The notes under the pieces were generated by a model that was not told where the DNA came from, did not search any database, and worked only from the letters and a program-made list of their open reading frames with translations. From assembly GCF_015291625.1 (NCBI RefSeq), contig NZ_CP030047.1:744001-808000 (forward strand): a DNA stretch of 64,000 nucleotides, given 5' to 3'. Of the stretch, positions 49,841 through 58,658 are shown piece after piece. Source of the DNA: Bradyrhizobium sp. CCBAU 53421 (GTDB taxonomy: Bacteria; Pseudomonadota; Alphaproteobacteria; Rhizobiales; Xanthobacteraceae). Position 1 is the first letter of the stretch; each line of letters begins with the position of its first letter. The position numbers were made by a program, and so were the translations under genes.

Positions 49841-51679
49841 ATGGCAGGACCAGCGGTGCTGACGGTTGCCGACACGATCGCGCGGAGCTTTCTGCTCGCG
49901 GTTCAGACGCGTGGCGACAGGCCCGCGATCCGCGAAAAGAAGTTCGGCATCTGGCAGCCGACCAGCTGGCGCGAATGGCTGCAGATCTCCAAAGACATCG
50001 CCTTCGGCCTGCATGCGACCGGCTTCCATCCCGGCGACGTCGCCTCGATCATCGCCAACGCGGTGCCGGAATGGGTCTATGCCGACATGGGCATCCTGTG
50101 CGCCGGCGGCGTCTCCTCCGGCATCTACCCGACCGACTCGGCGGCGCAGGTCGAATACCTCGTCAATGATTCCCGCACCCGGGTGATCTTCGTCGAGGAC
50201 GAGGAGCAGCTCGACAAGGTGCTGACCTGCCGGTCGCGCTGTCCGACGCTGGAAAAGATCGTGGTGTTCGACATGGATGGCCTGTCCGGCTTCTCCGATC
50301 CGATGGTGCTGTCGCTCGCCGAATTCACCGCGTTCGGCCGCAATCATGCGCAGGGCAATGACGCCTTATGGGATGAAATGACCGGCAGCCGTACCGCCGC
50401 CGATCTTGCGATCCTGGTCTATACGTCGGGTACCACTGGTCCGCCCAAGGGGGCGATGCACTCCAACCGCAGCGTGACGCATCAGATGCGCCACGCCAAC
50501 GATCTCTATCCATCGACCGACAGCGAGGAGCGGCTGGTGTTCTTGCCGCTCTGCCATGTCGCCGAGCGGGTCGGCGGCTACTACATCTCGCTCGCGCTCG
50601 GCTCGGTGATGAATTTCGCCGAGAGCCCTGAGACGGTGCCGGACAATTTGCGCGAGGTGCAGCCGACCGCATTCCTCGCGGTGCCCAGGATCTGGGAGAA
50701 GTTCTATTCCGGCATCACTATCGCGCTGAAGGACGCGACCCCGTTCCAGAATTGGATGTATGCCCGGGCGCTTGCGATCGGCAACCGGATGACCGAATGC
50801 CGGCTGCAGGGCGAGACGCCGCCGCTGTCGCTGCGGCTCGCCAACCGCGCGGCCTACTGGCTGGTGTTCCGCAACATCCGCCGCATGCTCGGGCTCGACC
50901 GTTGCCGGATCGCACTGACCGGCGCTGCGCCGATCTCGCCGGATCTGATCCGCTGGTATCTCGCGCTCGGCATCGACATGCGCGAGGTCTACGGCCAGAC
51001 CGAGAACTGCGGCGTCGCGACCATGATGCCGGCGGACCGCATCAAGCTCGGCTCGGTCGGCAAGGCCGCGCCCTGGGGCGAGGTCATGATCTGCCCGAAG
51101 GGCGAGATCCTGATCAAGGGCGACTTCCTGTTCATGGGCTATCTCAACCAGCCGGAGAAGACCGCCGAGGCGATCGATGCGAAAGGCTGGCTGCACACCG
51201 GCGATGTCGGTGCGATCGACAATGAAGGCTATGTCAAGATCACCGACCGGATGAAGGACATCATCATTACCTCCGGCGGCAAGAACATCACGCCGTCCGA
51301 GATCGAGAACCAGCTGAAATTCTCGCCCTACGTCTCGGATGCGGTCGTGATCGGCGACAAGCGGCCGTACCTCACCTGCCTGATCATGATCGATCAGGAG
51401 AATGTCGAGAAATTCGCCCAGGACCAGGACATCCCGTTCACCAACTATGCGAGCCTGTGCCGTGCCCGCGAGATCCAGGACCTGATCCAGCGCGAGGTCG
51501 AGGCGGTCAACGCGAAGTTCGCACGCGTCGAGACTATCAAGAAATTCTACCTGATCGAACGCCAGCTTACGCCCGAGGACGAGGAGCTGACGCCGACCAT
51601 GAAGCTGAAGCGCAGTTTCGTGAACAAGCGCTACGCGGCCGAGATCGACGCCATGTATGGCGAGCGGGCGGTGGCTTAA
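49841..51679 (+). CDS. AMP-dependent acyl-CoA synthetase (long-chain type)
   Basis: 612 residues. The ATP-binding motif is LVYTSGTTGPPKGAMHSN (about 193-210), followed by an adenylate-forming core with EVYGQTENCG (about 383-392), LHTGDVGAIDNEGYVKITDRMKD (about 449-471) and the C-terminal lysine region KNITPSEIENQLK. It matches the FadD15-like long-chain/aryl synthetases, which activate carboxylic acids with ATP and CoA. Its place between LivF-like and binding-protein genes suggests that the transported substrate is a carboxylic acid that is trapped as CoA ester on entry. There is no signal peptide. Confidence 0.9.
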   Translation: MAGPAVLTVADTIARSFLLAVQTRGDRPAIREKKFGIWQPTSWREWLQISKDIAFGLHATGFHPGDVASIIANAVPEWVYADMGILCAGGVSSGIYPTDSAAQVEYLVNDSRTRVIFVEDEEQLDKVLTCRSRCPTLEKIVVFDMDGLSGFSDPMVLSLAEFTAFGRNHAQGNDALWDEMTGSRTAADLAILVYTSGTTGPPKGAMHSNRSVTHQMRHANDLYPSTDSEERLVFLPLCHVAERVGGYYISLALGSVMNFAESPETVPDNLREVQPTAFLAVPRIWEKFYSGITIALKDATPFQNWMYARALAIGNRMTECRLQGETPPLSLRLANRAAYWLVFRNIRRMLGLDRCRIALTGAAPISPDLIRWYLALGIDMREVYGQTENCGVATMMPADRIKLGSVGKAAPWGEVMICPKGEILIKGDFLFMGYLNQPEKTAEAIDAKGWLHTGDVGAIDNEGYVKITDRMKDIIITSGGKNITPSEIENQLKFSPYVSDAVVIGDKRPYLTCLIMIDQENVEKFAQDQDIPFTNYASLCRAREIQDLIQREVEAVNAKFARVETIKKFYLIERQLTPEDEELTPTMKLKRSFVNKRYAAEIDAMYGERAVA

Positions 51680-51757
51680 GCGGAGGCATGGAATTGGCGA
51701 AGGAGCGAGCAGGCCCGACCCTTCGCGCAACATGGGCCATGTAAGGAGGAGACTGCA

Positions 51758-52957
51758 ATGTCGAAATCGCTGAAGGCGCTGGGCCTTGCGGTGAGCGCGC
51801 TGGCGCTGTCCTGTCTGCCGGCGGCAGCCCAGACCAAGGTCACCAATGAAGGCATCTCGCCGACCGAGATCGTGATCGGAACACATCAGGACTTGTCCGG
51901 TCCGATCAAGGTCTGGGGCGTTCCGGTATCCAACGGCATGAAGATGGCGGTTGAGGAGATCAACGCCGGCGGCGGCATCAACGGCCGCAAGATCAAGATG
52001 ATCCTGGAGGATAATGGTTACGACCCGAAGAAGGCCGTGCTGGCCTCGCAGAAGATGGTCGAGCGCGACAAGGTGTTCGCGATGATCGGCCCGATGGGCT
52101 CGCCGACCGTGCTCGCCGCGCAGGACATCCTGTTCGACGCCGGCGTGCTGCAGCTGTTCCCGCTGACCGCCGCCGAATTCACCTTCAAGTTCGATCCCGC
52201 CAAGCCGCAGGAGCGGCTGAAGTTCAACAACCTGCTGCCCTATGTCGAGAGCACGCGCGCCGCGCTCAAATACATGATGGACTGGAAGAACTTCAAGAAG
52301 CCCTGCATCATGCACCAGGACGACGAGTACGGTAAGAACGTGCTCGATGGCTTCACACAGCAGCTTGGCGCGATGAAGGTGCAGCCGGCCTCGGTCACGA
52401 GCTACAAGCGCGGGGCTTCCGATTTCTCGGCGCAGGTCGCCAAGATGAAGTCCGACGGCTGCGACCTCGTCGTGCTCGGCACCGTGATCCGCGAGACCAT
52501 CGGCGCGATGAACGAGGCCAAGAAGCTCGGCTGGGACGTGACCTTCCTCGGCGCCACCCCGACCAACGTGCTCGAAGTGCCGGCGCTCGGCAAGGAAGCC
52601 GTCGAAGGGCTCTACGCGGCGTCGGGCTTCGAGATCCCCTACGAGGACACGGCCAAGGGCAAGGTCAAGGACTGGCTGGTCAACTACAAGAAGATGTTCA
52701 ACTCCGACGCCAATACGCAGGCGATCATCGGCTACAATGCGGTGATGACGTTTGCCTTCTACGCCCAGAAGGCGGGCAAGGATCTCACCGGCCAGAAGAT
52801 GCTGGACGCGCTGGAGTCAGGCGACAAGTTCCTCGACATCTTCAGCTCGCCGCCGACCAAGTTCTCCAAGACCGATCATCTCGCCAACACCATCACCCAG
52901 GTGCAGCAGGTCAAGGGCGGCCGTTGGGTGCTGGTGAAGGATAATTTGATGTTCTGA
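51758..52957 (+). CDS. Branched-chain amino acid-type periplasmic binding protein (LivK-like)
   Basis: 399 residues; AAGGAGG lies just before the ATG. The signal peptide is MSKSLKALGLAVSALALSCLPAAAQ. The mature protein has the type I periplasmic fold: GTHQDLSGPIKVWGVPVSNGMKMAVEEINAGGGINGRKI-like sequence (about 46-84), SVTSYKRGASDFSAQVAKMK, and a C-terminal QVKGGRWVLVKDN. Members of this subgroup near acyl-CoA ligases often bind aromatic or other organic acids. It supplies ligand to the LivH/LivM-like channel encoded upstream. Confidence 0.93.
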   Translation: MSKSLKALGLAVSALALSCLPAAAQTKVTNEGISPTEIVIGTHQDLSGPIKVWGVPVSNGMKMAVEEINAGGGINGRKIKMILEDNGYDPKKAVLASQKMVERDKVFAMIGPMGSPTVLAAQDILFDAGVLQLFPLTAAEFTFKFDPAKPQERLKFNNLLPYVESTRAALKYMMDWKNFKKPCIMHQDDEYGKNVLDGFTQQLGAMKVQPASVTSYKRGASDFSAQVAKMKSDGCDLVVLGTVIRETIGAMNEAKKLGWDVTFLGATPTNVLEVPALGKEAVEGLYAASGFEIPYEDTAKGKVKDWLVNYKKMFNSDANTQAIIGYNAVMTFAFYAQKAGKDLTGQKMLDALESGDKFLDIFSSPPTKFSKTDHLANTITQVQQVKGGRWVLVKDNLMF

Positions 52958-52974
52958 GTGGCGACCCTCGGGAT

Positions 52975-53055
52975 CGTCGTTCCGGGACGGTGCGTCAGCA
53001 CCGGACCCGGAACCTCGAGATTCTGGGTTCGATGCTTCGCATCGCCCCGGAATGA
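52975..53055. repeat. Dispersed repeat, family B
   Basis: Begins CGTCGTTCCGGGACGG and ends CATCGCCCCGGAATGAC, closely like 30051-30152, between the convergent binding-protein and peptidase genes. Its hairpin arms could end both transcripts. Confidence 0.72.
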
Positions 53056-53060
53056 CCTGG

Positions 53061-53813
53061 TCAGTTCATCCGCGCCGCCGGCCGCCACGCGGCCTCGGCA
53101 ACGAGCGGCGCATCGACGTAACGGCTGACGCCGTTCTGGTCGATCACGAAGGTCGGCCGAAAACTCCTGATGTCGGCATCCTCGATCATCGCCATGCGGC
53201 GGTTGTCGAGCGTCAGCCAGTGGCCGTCGAGCCGCGCCGCGACCACGGCATGGTCCTCGCCGCCGAGCAGGTCATGCATCACGACGATGCGCAAATCTTC
53301 CGGCGCGACGCCGGCCTTGCCGAGCGCCACGAATTTCGCGATCGCATAGTCCTCGCAATCGCCGCTGCCGCGGGCAAAGGTGGCGAGCGGTGTGGCCCAG
53401 ACGTCGGGCTCGCCATAGGTTGCAAGATCGCTGCCCGGGCGGATCGCTAGATTGATCGCGCGGTTGATCTCGCCGAGACGGGCGCGGCCGTTGCGCGCGC
53501 GTCCGGCATCGACGATCGCCAGGAACCGCAGCGCCTCCGGCGAAGCACACCCGGCGCGGTCGCTCTCGCAGGTCGCGAGCTGCGCCAATTCGTCGGCAAG
53601 CTGGCGCTGCACGCCGAGCCATTTGTCGTGCAGGCCGCCGCCGGCAAGCAGGCTGGTCGCAAGGCCAAACGGTTCGGTCGACTTTCTGAGCAGGGAGGCA
53701 GGGCCGGGCGAAAGCAGCGAGGCAGCATTGAGCTCGGCAATTGGTGCGGCGATCACCAGGCCGAAACCCAGCATGACAGCGCGCAGCGCAAACGAGCGAA
53801 GCGAGTTACCCAT
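53061..53813 (-). CDS. LapG-like transglutaminase-type cysteine peptidase (BTLCP)
   Basis: A 250-residue exported protein with a signal segment (SFALRAVMLGFGLVIAAPIAELNAAS). The catalytic region is RGSGDCEDYAIAKF with C153, followed by H188 in GGEDHAVVAARLDG and D203 in TLDNRR. This Cys-His-Asp set has almost the same spacing as in LapG (about 35 and 15 residues). The acidic residues around the Cys (DCED) correspond to the calcium site of LapG. LapG-type peptidases clip large surface adhesins in the periplasm. The divergent neighbour encodes a large secreted repeat protein, a possible but unproven substrate. No LapD-like gene is in the window. Confidence 0.87.
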   Translation of the reverse strand: MGNSLRSFALRAVMLGFGLVIAAPIAELNAASLLSPGPASLLRKSTEPFGLATSLLAGGGLHDKWLGVQRQLADELAQLATCESDRAGCASPEALRFLAIVDAGRARNGRARLGEINRAINLAIRPGSDLATYGEPDVWATPLATFARGSGDCEDYAIAKFVALGKAGVAPEDLRIVVMHDLLGGEDHAVVAARLDGHWLTLDNRRMAMIEDADIRSFRPTFVIDQNGVSRYVDAPLVAEAAWRPAARMN

Positions 53814-54402
53814 GTGACACCCCCTGTCCGCTCATCGACGGGTGGATACCGCGCACGCGACCGGATCGTTTCATGCCGGCAGCATGGCCAACGATCCCTT
53901 CGAATCGACTTAAGATGTGGGGAATCCGGGCAGGAGCCTAAAGGGCGTGTGGTCCGGGTCCCGAAAACTTTACCGGTTTGTGAAACGAACCGGCGAACCT
54001 TTTTCCACTGCGAAACGCCTCATCCTTGCCTTCTGGTTAACCGGGCCGGTCCGCGCACGGGATAGCTGCGATTTGTAAGCCAGGTCACAGCTTTAGCCGG
54101 AAAAATGGGGTCAAATGCCCTCTCGGGGCCGCGGGGAAATAAAGGCAAGTAGAGAAATGCCAGTCAATACCACGAATACGTGGCTCAGTACGCATCTTGG
54201 CTTAAATCCCATCTCATGGTACCGTCCGGCAAGTTCGGACTACACGACTCATCTGAGAGTGAGCCAAGTCACACCCACCCAAACCGCGCAATCGGAGCAC
54301 CTTGCGAAAGCACAGGATGGTTTCGCGAAGCTTTATCCGATGATATGCAGGCGTAATCATTCGGATATTTTACCAATATTAACCCTCGTGCGGTGATCCG
54401 CA
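53814..54402. other. Long low-GC leader region between peptidase and adhesin genes
   Basis: About 590 bases, visibly poorer in GC (near 50 percent by eye) than the flanking genes. It contains small inverted repeats such as CCGGTT-tgtgaaacg-AACCGG (about 53975-53995), a TTAACC at about 54037 and ATTAACC at about 54378. It should hold both divergent promoters. One open frame, 54157-54396, is listed separately. Confidence 0.6.
54157..54396 (+). CDS. Possible small protein ahead of the adhesin gene
   Basis: An ATG at 54157 after AAGTAGAGAA opens a 79-residue frame, MPVNTTNTWLSTHLG..., ending seven bases before the adhesin start. It has no signal peptide or membrane segment and no family that I recognise. 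Base composition is unlike the strongly GC-biased genes around it. It could be a real small gene, a leader peptide, or a chance frame in the low-GC leader. Confidence 0.25.
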   Translation: MPVNTTNTWLSTHLGLNPISWYRPASSDYTTHLRVSQVTPTQTAQSEHLAKAQDGFAKLYPMICRRNHSDILPILTLVR

Positions 54403-57400
54403 GTGAACTTTGTCGAGAAATTCGACGGCCATTTGCCGAACGTGGACGCTTATGCCCGCGGATCGGTGCATGTCGACAGCGTTTCCACGCACGCGCCGCC
54501 CGGCGCGATCACCGTCGACGACGGACAATTGCTGTTCACCGGCGACTTCAAGCGGACGGGGCTCGATCTCGTCATCTCGAAGGACGATCGGGAACTCGTC
54601 CTTCACGACTATTTCAGGGGTGAGAAACGCGCGGCCCTGGCTTCGCCTGAAGGCGCGCATCTCACCGGCGATCTCGTCAAAGCGCTCACCGGCTACACCC
54701 AATATGCGCAGGCCGGCGGCGCCGCCGAGCCGGCCAAGGTCATCGGTCATGTCACCAAGCTGACGGGCAGCGCCACCGCAATCCGCAACGGCGTCGCCGT
54801 TGTCCTCAACCAGGGCGACAACGTCAACAAGGGTGACGTAGTTCAGTCCGGCGGCGACTCGACGGTCGGCATCACCTTCATCGACGGCACCGTGTTCGGT
54901 CTCGGGCCGAACGCCAAGATGGTGCTGAACGAGATGATCTACGACCCGAACGGGTCGAGCAATTCGTCGCTGATGAGCCTCGTCTCGGGCACGATCTCGT
55001 TCGTTGCCGGCGCGACCGCCAAGCATGGCGACATGAAGGTCGATACGCCGGTCGCGACCATGGGCATTCGCGGCACCGCGGTGCTGGTCGAGATCGATTT
55101 TGACGTGCAGGGCACGGGTGGCGTGCCGCCGGCCAAATTCCAGGTGCTGGTCGAGCCCGACGGCACCACCGGTTCCTACATCCTGTTCGACAAGACGACG
55201 CTCAATCCGATCGCGACCGTCGATCAGGCCGGCACCCAGACCATCGTCAACGGCCAGGGCAGCGTCAGCTTCGTCTCGTCGGCGCAACTGTCGACCGATG
55301 CGCAGAAGCTGATCTCCGACGTCTTCGCGCTGAAGTTCACCGACAATTCGAATCCCAACACCAAGCTCACGACCAACTTCACCGACAGCGTCGTGCCGGT
55401 CACGATCGGATTGAAACTCGCCACCGGCGACGTCATCGTGCCGACCAGCTTCCTGCTGGGGTTGACCAACAATTCCGGATCGCAGAGCGCGCCCATCAAG
55501 TCCGACCACATCGCCGGGGCGCCGCATGTCGTGACCCAGGATGGGGCGATCACCGAACAGCCCGGGCAGACCCATAGCACGCAGCCCGACACGGTGAGCG
55601 GCCAGATCACCTGGGTGGACGTCAATCTCGGCGACAAGCCGACTGCAATCGTCAACTTCAGCGCGTTCAGTTACCACGACGCCGGCGGCAACGATGTCAC
55701 CTCGTCGCTGACGGCGGCCGAGCGGGCGGCGATCGCGGCGGTCGAGATCCCGGTGCAGCTCGACCCCAATCCGCTGAACAGCAACATCGGCTCGGCGACC
55801 TGGACCTACAGCCTTGCCGACGGCGCCTTCGACTTCCTCGCCGCCGGCGAGACGTTGACGCTCACTTACATGGTGCGCGTCGACAACAACTACCCGCTGA
55901 GCAACGAGACCGCATTCAAGACCTTCACCATCACGATCACCGGCACCAACGACACGCCGGTCGTGACGTCCGCGGCACAGGTCGGTTCGATCACCGAACT
56001 CGCATGGACGACGAATTCCGCCGCGCCCGATACGGCGCATGGCACGGTGACGTTTACCGATGCTGATTTGACCGACACGCACACGGTCACCATCACCGGC
56101 GTCACCGCGGCCGGCTTCACTGCCGGAATCCCCAACCAGGCGACTATGCTGAGCTGGCTGTCGCTGGGCACGCTGGCCGATTCGACCGACGGGGTGACGG
56201 GATCGCGCGCCTGGACGTTCTCGGCCGCCGACAAGAGCTTCGACTATCTCGCCACCGGCGAGACGCTGACGCTGACCTACACGATCCAGATCGACGACCA
56301 TCATGGTGGCGTCGTCACGGTCCCCGTCACGATCACGATCGTCGGCACCGACGACAGGCCGGTGATCACCTCGCCGACCCAGGCGGCCGCCATCACCGAG
56401 GCCGAGGGCGTGACCGGTTCGGTGAATCCGGATACCGCGTCCGGCACCGTGACGTTCACCGATGTCGATCTCAGCGACACCCATAGCGTGACGGTGGCCG
56501 GGGTCACCGAAACCGGCGTGACTACGGGGCTTCCCGATCAGGCGACGATCCTGAGCTGGCTGTCGCTCGGCACGTTGAAGGATTCGACCGGCGGCGTCAC
56601 CGGATCCAATGCCTGGACGTTCTCGGCCGCCGACAAGAATTTCGACTATCTGGCTGCGGGTGAGAAGCTGACGCTCACCTACCTGATCCAGGTCGACGAC
56701 CACCATGGCGGCGTCGTCACCCAGCCGGTCACGATCACCATCACGGGCACCAACGACGTCCCGACGTTCACATCGGAACCGTCGACCACCTCGGTCCCCG
56801 AGGCGATCGGCGAGACCGGCTCGACCAAGCCGGACGTGGCACAAGGCGTGGTGGCGTTTGCCGACGTCGATCTCAGCGACACCCATACCGTGTCCATTAC
56901 CGGCGTCGCGGAATCCGGAACGACCACGGGCCTGCCCGAGGACGAGTCCACGGTCCTGAACTGGCTTTCGCTTGGGACGCTGACGGATTCGACCGGCCAT
57001 GTGAACGGATCGCAGGCCTGGACCTTCTCGGCCGCGGACCAGAATTTCGACTATCTCGCCGCCGGCGAGACCCTGACGCTGACCTACACGATCCAGATCG
57101 ACGACCACCATGGCGGCGTGATCAGCCAACCGGTGACGATCACGGTCGTCGGCAGCAATGATACGCCAACCGTGACGTCGGAGCCGCAGACGGCCATCAT
57201 CCCCGAGCAGCCCGACACGACGGGTTCGTTGAAGGCGGACAGCGCCTCGGGCACCGTGACGTTCACCGATGTTGATCTCAGCGACACCCACGCCCTGACC
57301 ATCATCGGCGTCGCCGAATCCGGCGCGACCGCGGGCCTGTCCGAGGACGAGTCCACGATCCTGAACTGGCTGTCGCTGGGTACGCTGACGGATGCGACCC

Positions 57401-58566
57401 ATGGCGCGATCGGATCGCAGGCCTGGACCTTCTCGGCCGCGGATCAGAATTTCGACTATCTCGCCGCGGGCGAGTCGCTGACGCTGACCTACACGATCCA
57501 GATCGACGACCACCATGGCGGCGTCATCACCACGCCCGTGACGATCACGATCAACGGCGCCAATGACGCGCCGACGCTAGCCGACGTCAACGCCGGCACG
57601 CTCACCGATACCGCGGCCTACGACACGTTCAGCCCGCTCACCGGCGCGCTGCACGGCCATGACGTCGACGATGGCGAGACGGCGACGCTGACCTATGCCG
57701 CCCTCAATTCGGACCACGTCGCGGTCAATTCGCCGATCGCGGGCCTCTACGGCTCGCTCACCGTCAATGCCGACGGCACCTACAGCTATGTTCCCGACGC
57801 TGCCGCGATCAACGCGCTGGCCAAGGGCACCTATGCCGACACGTTCACCGTCGAGACCATCGATACGCATGGCGCGACCGGGACCGCGACGCTGACGGTC
57901 GATGTCGTCGGCGCCAACGACGCGCCGGTGATCCATGCCGACAACATCAGCATCACCGACAATCCCAACGGGACCGAAACGATCTCCGGCCTGACGGTCA
58001 CGGATGTCGATGCCGGCGCCAACGAGAACTTCACCCTGGCGGCCGCGACGAACCCCGGTTCGGGCAGCAGCGTCGCGCCGCCGGCGCTGCTCGGCCATCT
58101 CCCGGATATCAACACCGCGCTCGGGTCACCGGGCCTTGTCTACAACCCCGGCCAGACCCCGCCGGCGACCGACAAGATCGCGCTCTCCGTGACTGACGGC
58201 AACGGCGCGAGCGATACGGTCAACCTGATCTTCAACGTCCAGCAAAATCCGTCCCAGCCGGTGACGCTGACGGGCACCGGCGACAAGGACGTGTTCTTCG
58301 GATCGGGTTATCAGGACAAGTTCGTGTTTGCGCCGAACTTCAATCACGACACGATCCTGAACTTCACGCCGGGCCAGGACCAGATCGACCTGTCCGCGAT
58401 TGTCTCAACGAGCACCTTCAGCAGCTGGTTCGATCAGAATGTGACGACGTCGCCGACGAATTCGGCGGATACGCTGATCACGATCGACAGTGCAGACACG
58501 ATCACGTTGCACAATGTCTCGAAGGCGAGCCTGTCCCAGAACGACTTCATCATTCATTATACGTGA
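54403..58566 (+). CDS. Large FecR/VCBS-repeat secreted protein (type I secretion adhesin-like)
   Basis: 1387 residues from a GTG at 54403. Residues 1-110 form a conserved leader domain without signal peptide. Residues about 112-236 are a FecR-like domain (HVTKLTGSATAIRNG ... DTPVATMGIRGTAVLVEI). A diverged repeat at about 376-521 precedes four near-identical 134-135-residue repeats (522-1059), each with DVDLSDTH, WLSLGTL, AWTFSAAD and IDDHHGGV. One more cadherin/VCBS-like domain follows. The end (about 1288 onward) has TGTGDKDVFFGSGYQDKFVF and GQDQIDLSAI, typical of RTX-type C-terminal type I secretion signals. It is probably a surface or biofilm adhesin. No secretion ABC/MFP genes are nearby. 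Confidence 0.88.
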   Translation: MNFVEKFDGHLPNVDAYARGSVHVDSVSTHAPPGAITVDDGQLLFTGDFKRTGLDLVISKDDRELVLHDYFRGEKRAALASPEGAHLTGDLVKALTGYTQYAQAGGAAEPAKVIGHVTKLTGSATAIRNGVAVVLNQGDNVNKGDVVQSGGDSTVGITFIDGTVFGLGPNAKMVLNEMIYDPNGSSNSSLMSLVSGTISFVAGATAKHGDMKVDTPVATMGIRGTAVLVEIDFDVQGTGGVPPAKFQVLVEPDGTTGSYILFDKTTLNPIATVDQAGTQTIVNGQGSVSFVSSAQLSTDAQKLISDVFALKFTDNSNPNTKLTTNFTDSVVPVTIGLKLATGDVIVPTSFLLGLTNNSGSQSAPIKSDHIAGAPHVVTQDGAITEQPGQTHSTQPDTVSGQITWVDVNLGDKPTAIVNFSAFSYHDAGGNDVTSSLTAAERAAIAAVEIPVQLDPNPLNSNIGSATWTYSLADGAFDFLAAGETLTLTYMVRVDNNYPLSNETAFKTFTITITGTNDTPVVTSAAQVGSITELAWTTNSAAPDTAHGTVTFTDADLTDTHTVTITGVTAAGFTAGIPNQATMLSWLSLGTLADSTDGVTGSRAWTFSAADKSFDYLATGETLTLTYTIQIDDHHGGVVTVPVTITIVGTDDRPVITSPTQAAAITEAEGVTGSVNPDTASGTVTFTDVDLSDTHSVTVAGVTETGVTTGLPDQATILSWLSLGTLKDSTGGVTGSNAWTFSAADKNFDYLAAGEKLTLTYLIQVDDHHGGVVTQPVTITITGTNDVPTFTSEPSTTSVPEAIGETGSTKPDVAQGVVAFADVDLSDTHTVSITGVAESGTTTGLPEDESTVLNWLSLGTLTDSTGHVNGSQAWTFSAADQNFDYLAAGETLTLTYTIQIDDHHGGVISQPVTITVVGSNDTPTVTSEPQTAIIPEQPDTTGSLKADSASGTVTFTDVDLSDTHALTIIGVAESGATAGLSEDESTILNWLSLGTLTDATHGAIGSQAWTFSAADQNFDYLAAGESLTLTYTIQIDDHHGGVITTPVTITINGANDAPTLADVNAGTLTDTAAYDTFSPLTGALHGHDVDDGETATLTYAALNSDHVAVNSPIAGLYGSLTVNADGTYSYVPDAAAINALAKGTYADTFTVETIDTHGATGTATLTVDVVGANDAPVIHADNISITDNPNGTETISGLTVTDVDAGANENFTLAAATNPGSGSSVAPPALLGHLPDINTALGSPGLVYNPGQTPPATDKIALSVTDGNGASDTVNLIFNVQQNPSQPVTLTGTGDKDVFFGSGYQDKFVFAPNFNHDTILNFTPGQDQIDLSAIVSTSTFSSWFDQNVTTSPTNSADTLITIDSADTITLHNVSKASLSQNDFIIHYT
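55966..57579 (+). repeat. Four tandem ~402-405-bp coding repeats (VCBS-type)
   Basis: Units begin at 55966, 56368, 56770 and 57175 and end at 57579 (lengths 402, 402, 405 and 405). Each encodes the same domain with conserved TFTDVDLSDTH, WLSLGTL.DST, AWTFSAAD and YTIQIDDHHGGV segments and a closing TNDxPxxTS-like junction. The similarity is high at the DNA level, so copy number can change by recombination. Confidence 0.9.
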
Positions 58567-58658
58567 TGGGCGTCGGCCTCCCGAAAAGCCGGCTGGATTC
58601 CGCGTTGCGCAACGTCTGCTCGATTGGAACAACTCTCGGCGCGTGATATCCAGACGGC

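Noticed and set aside
54367..54383. CtrA-like site (TTTT-N7-TTAAC) just before the adhesin gene
   Set aside because: The first half-site has two mismatches and a match of this quality is expected by chance in an AT-richer stretch, so it is not listed as a feature.
54379..57516. A 1045-codon open frame on the minus strand across the large repeat gene
   Set aside because: It is an antisense artefact of GC-rich codon bias and repeated domains. Its translation is Arg/Asp/Gly-rich with no start signal or domain, while the plus strand has clear FecR and VCBS domains.
55966..57579. Possible CRISPR-like array, because of regular direct repeats
   Set aside because: The units are about 400 bp, in frame, and encode VCBS-type domains; there are no short repeats with unique spacers and no cas genes.
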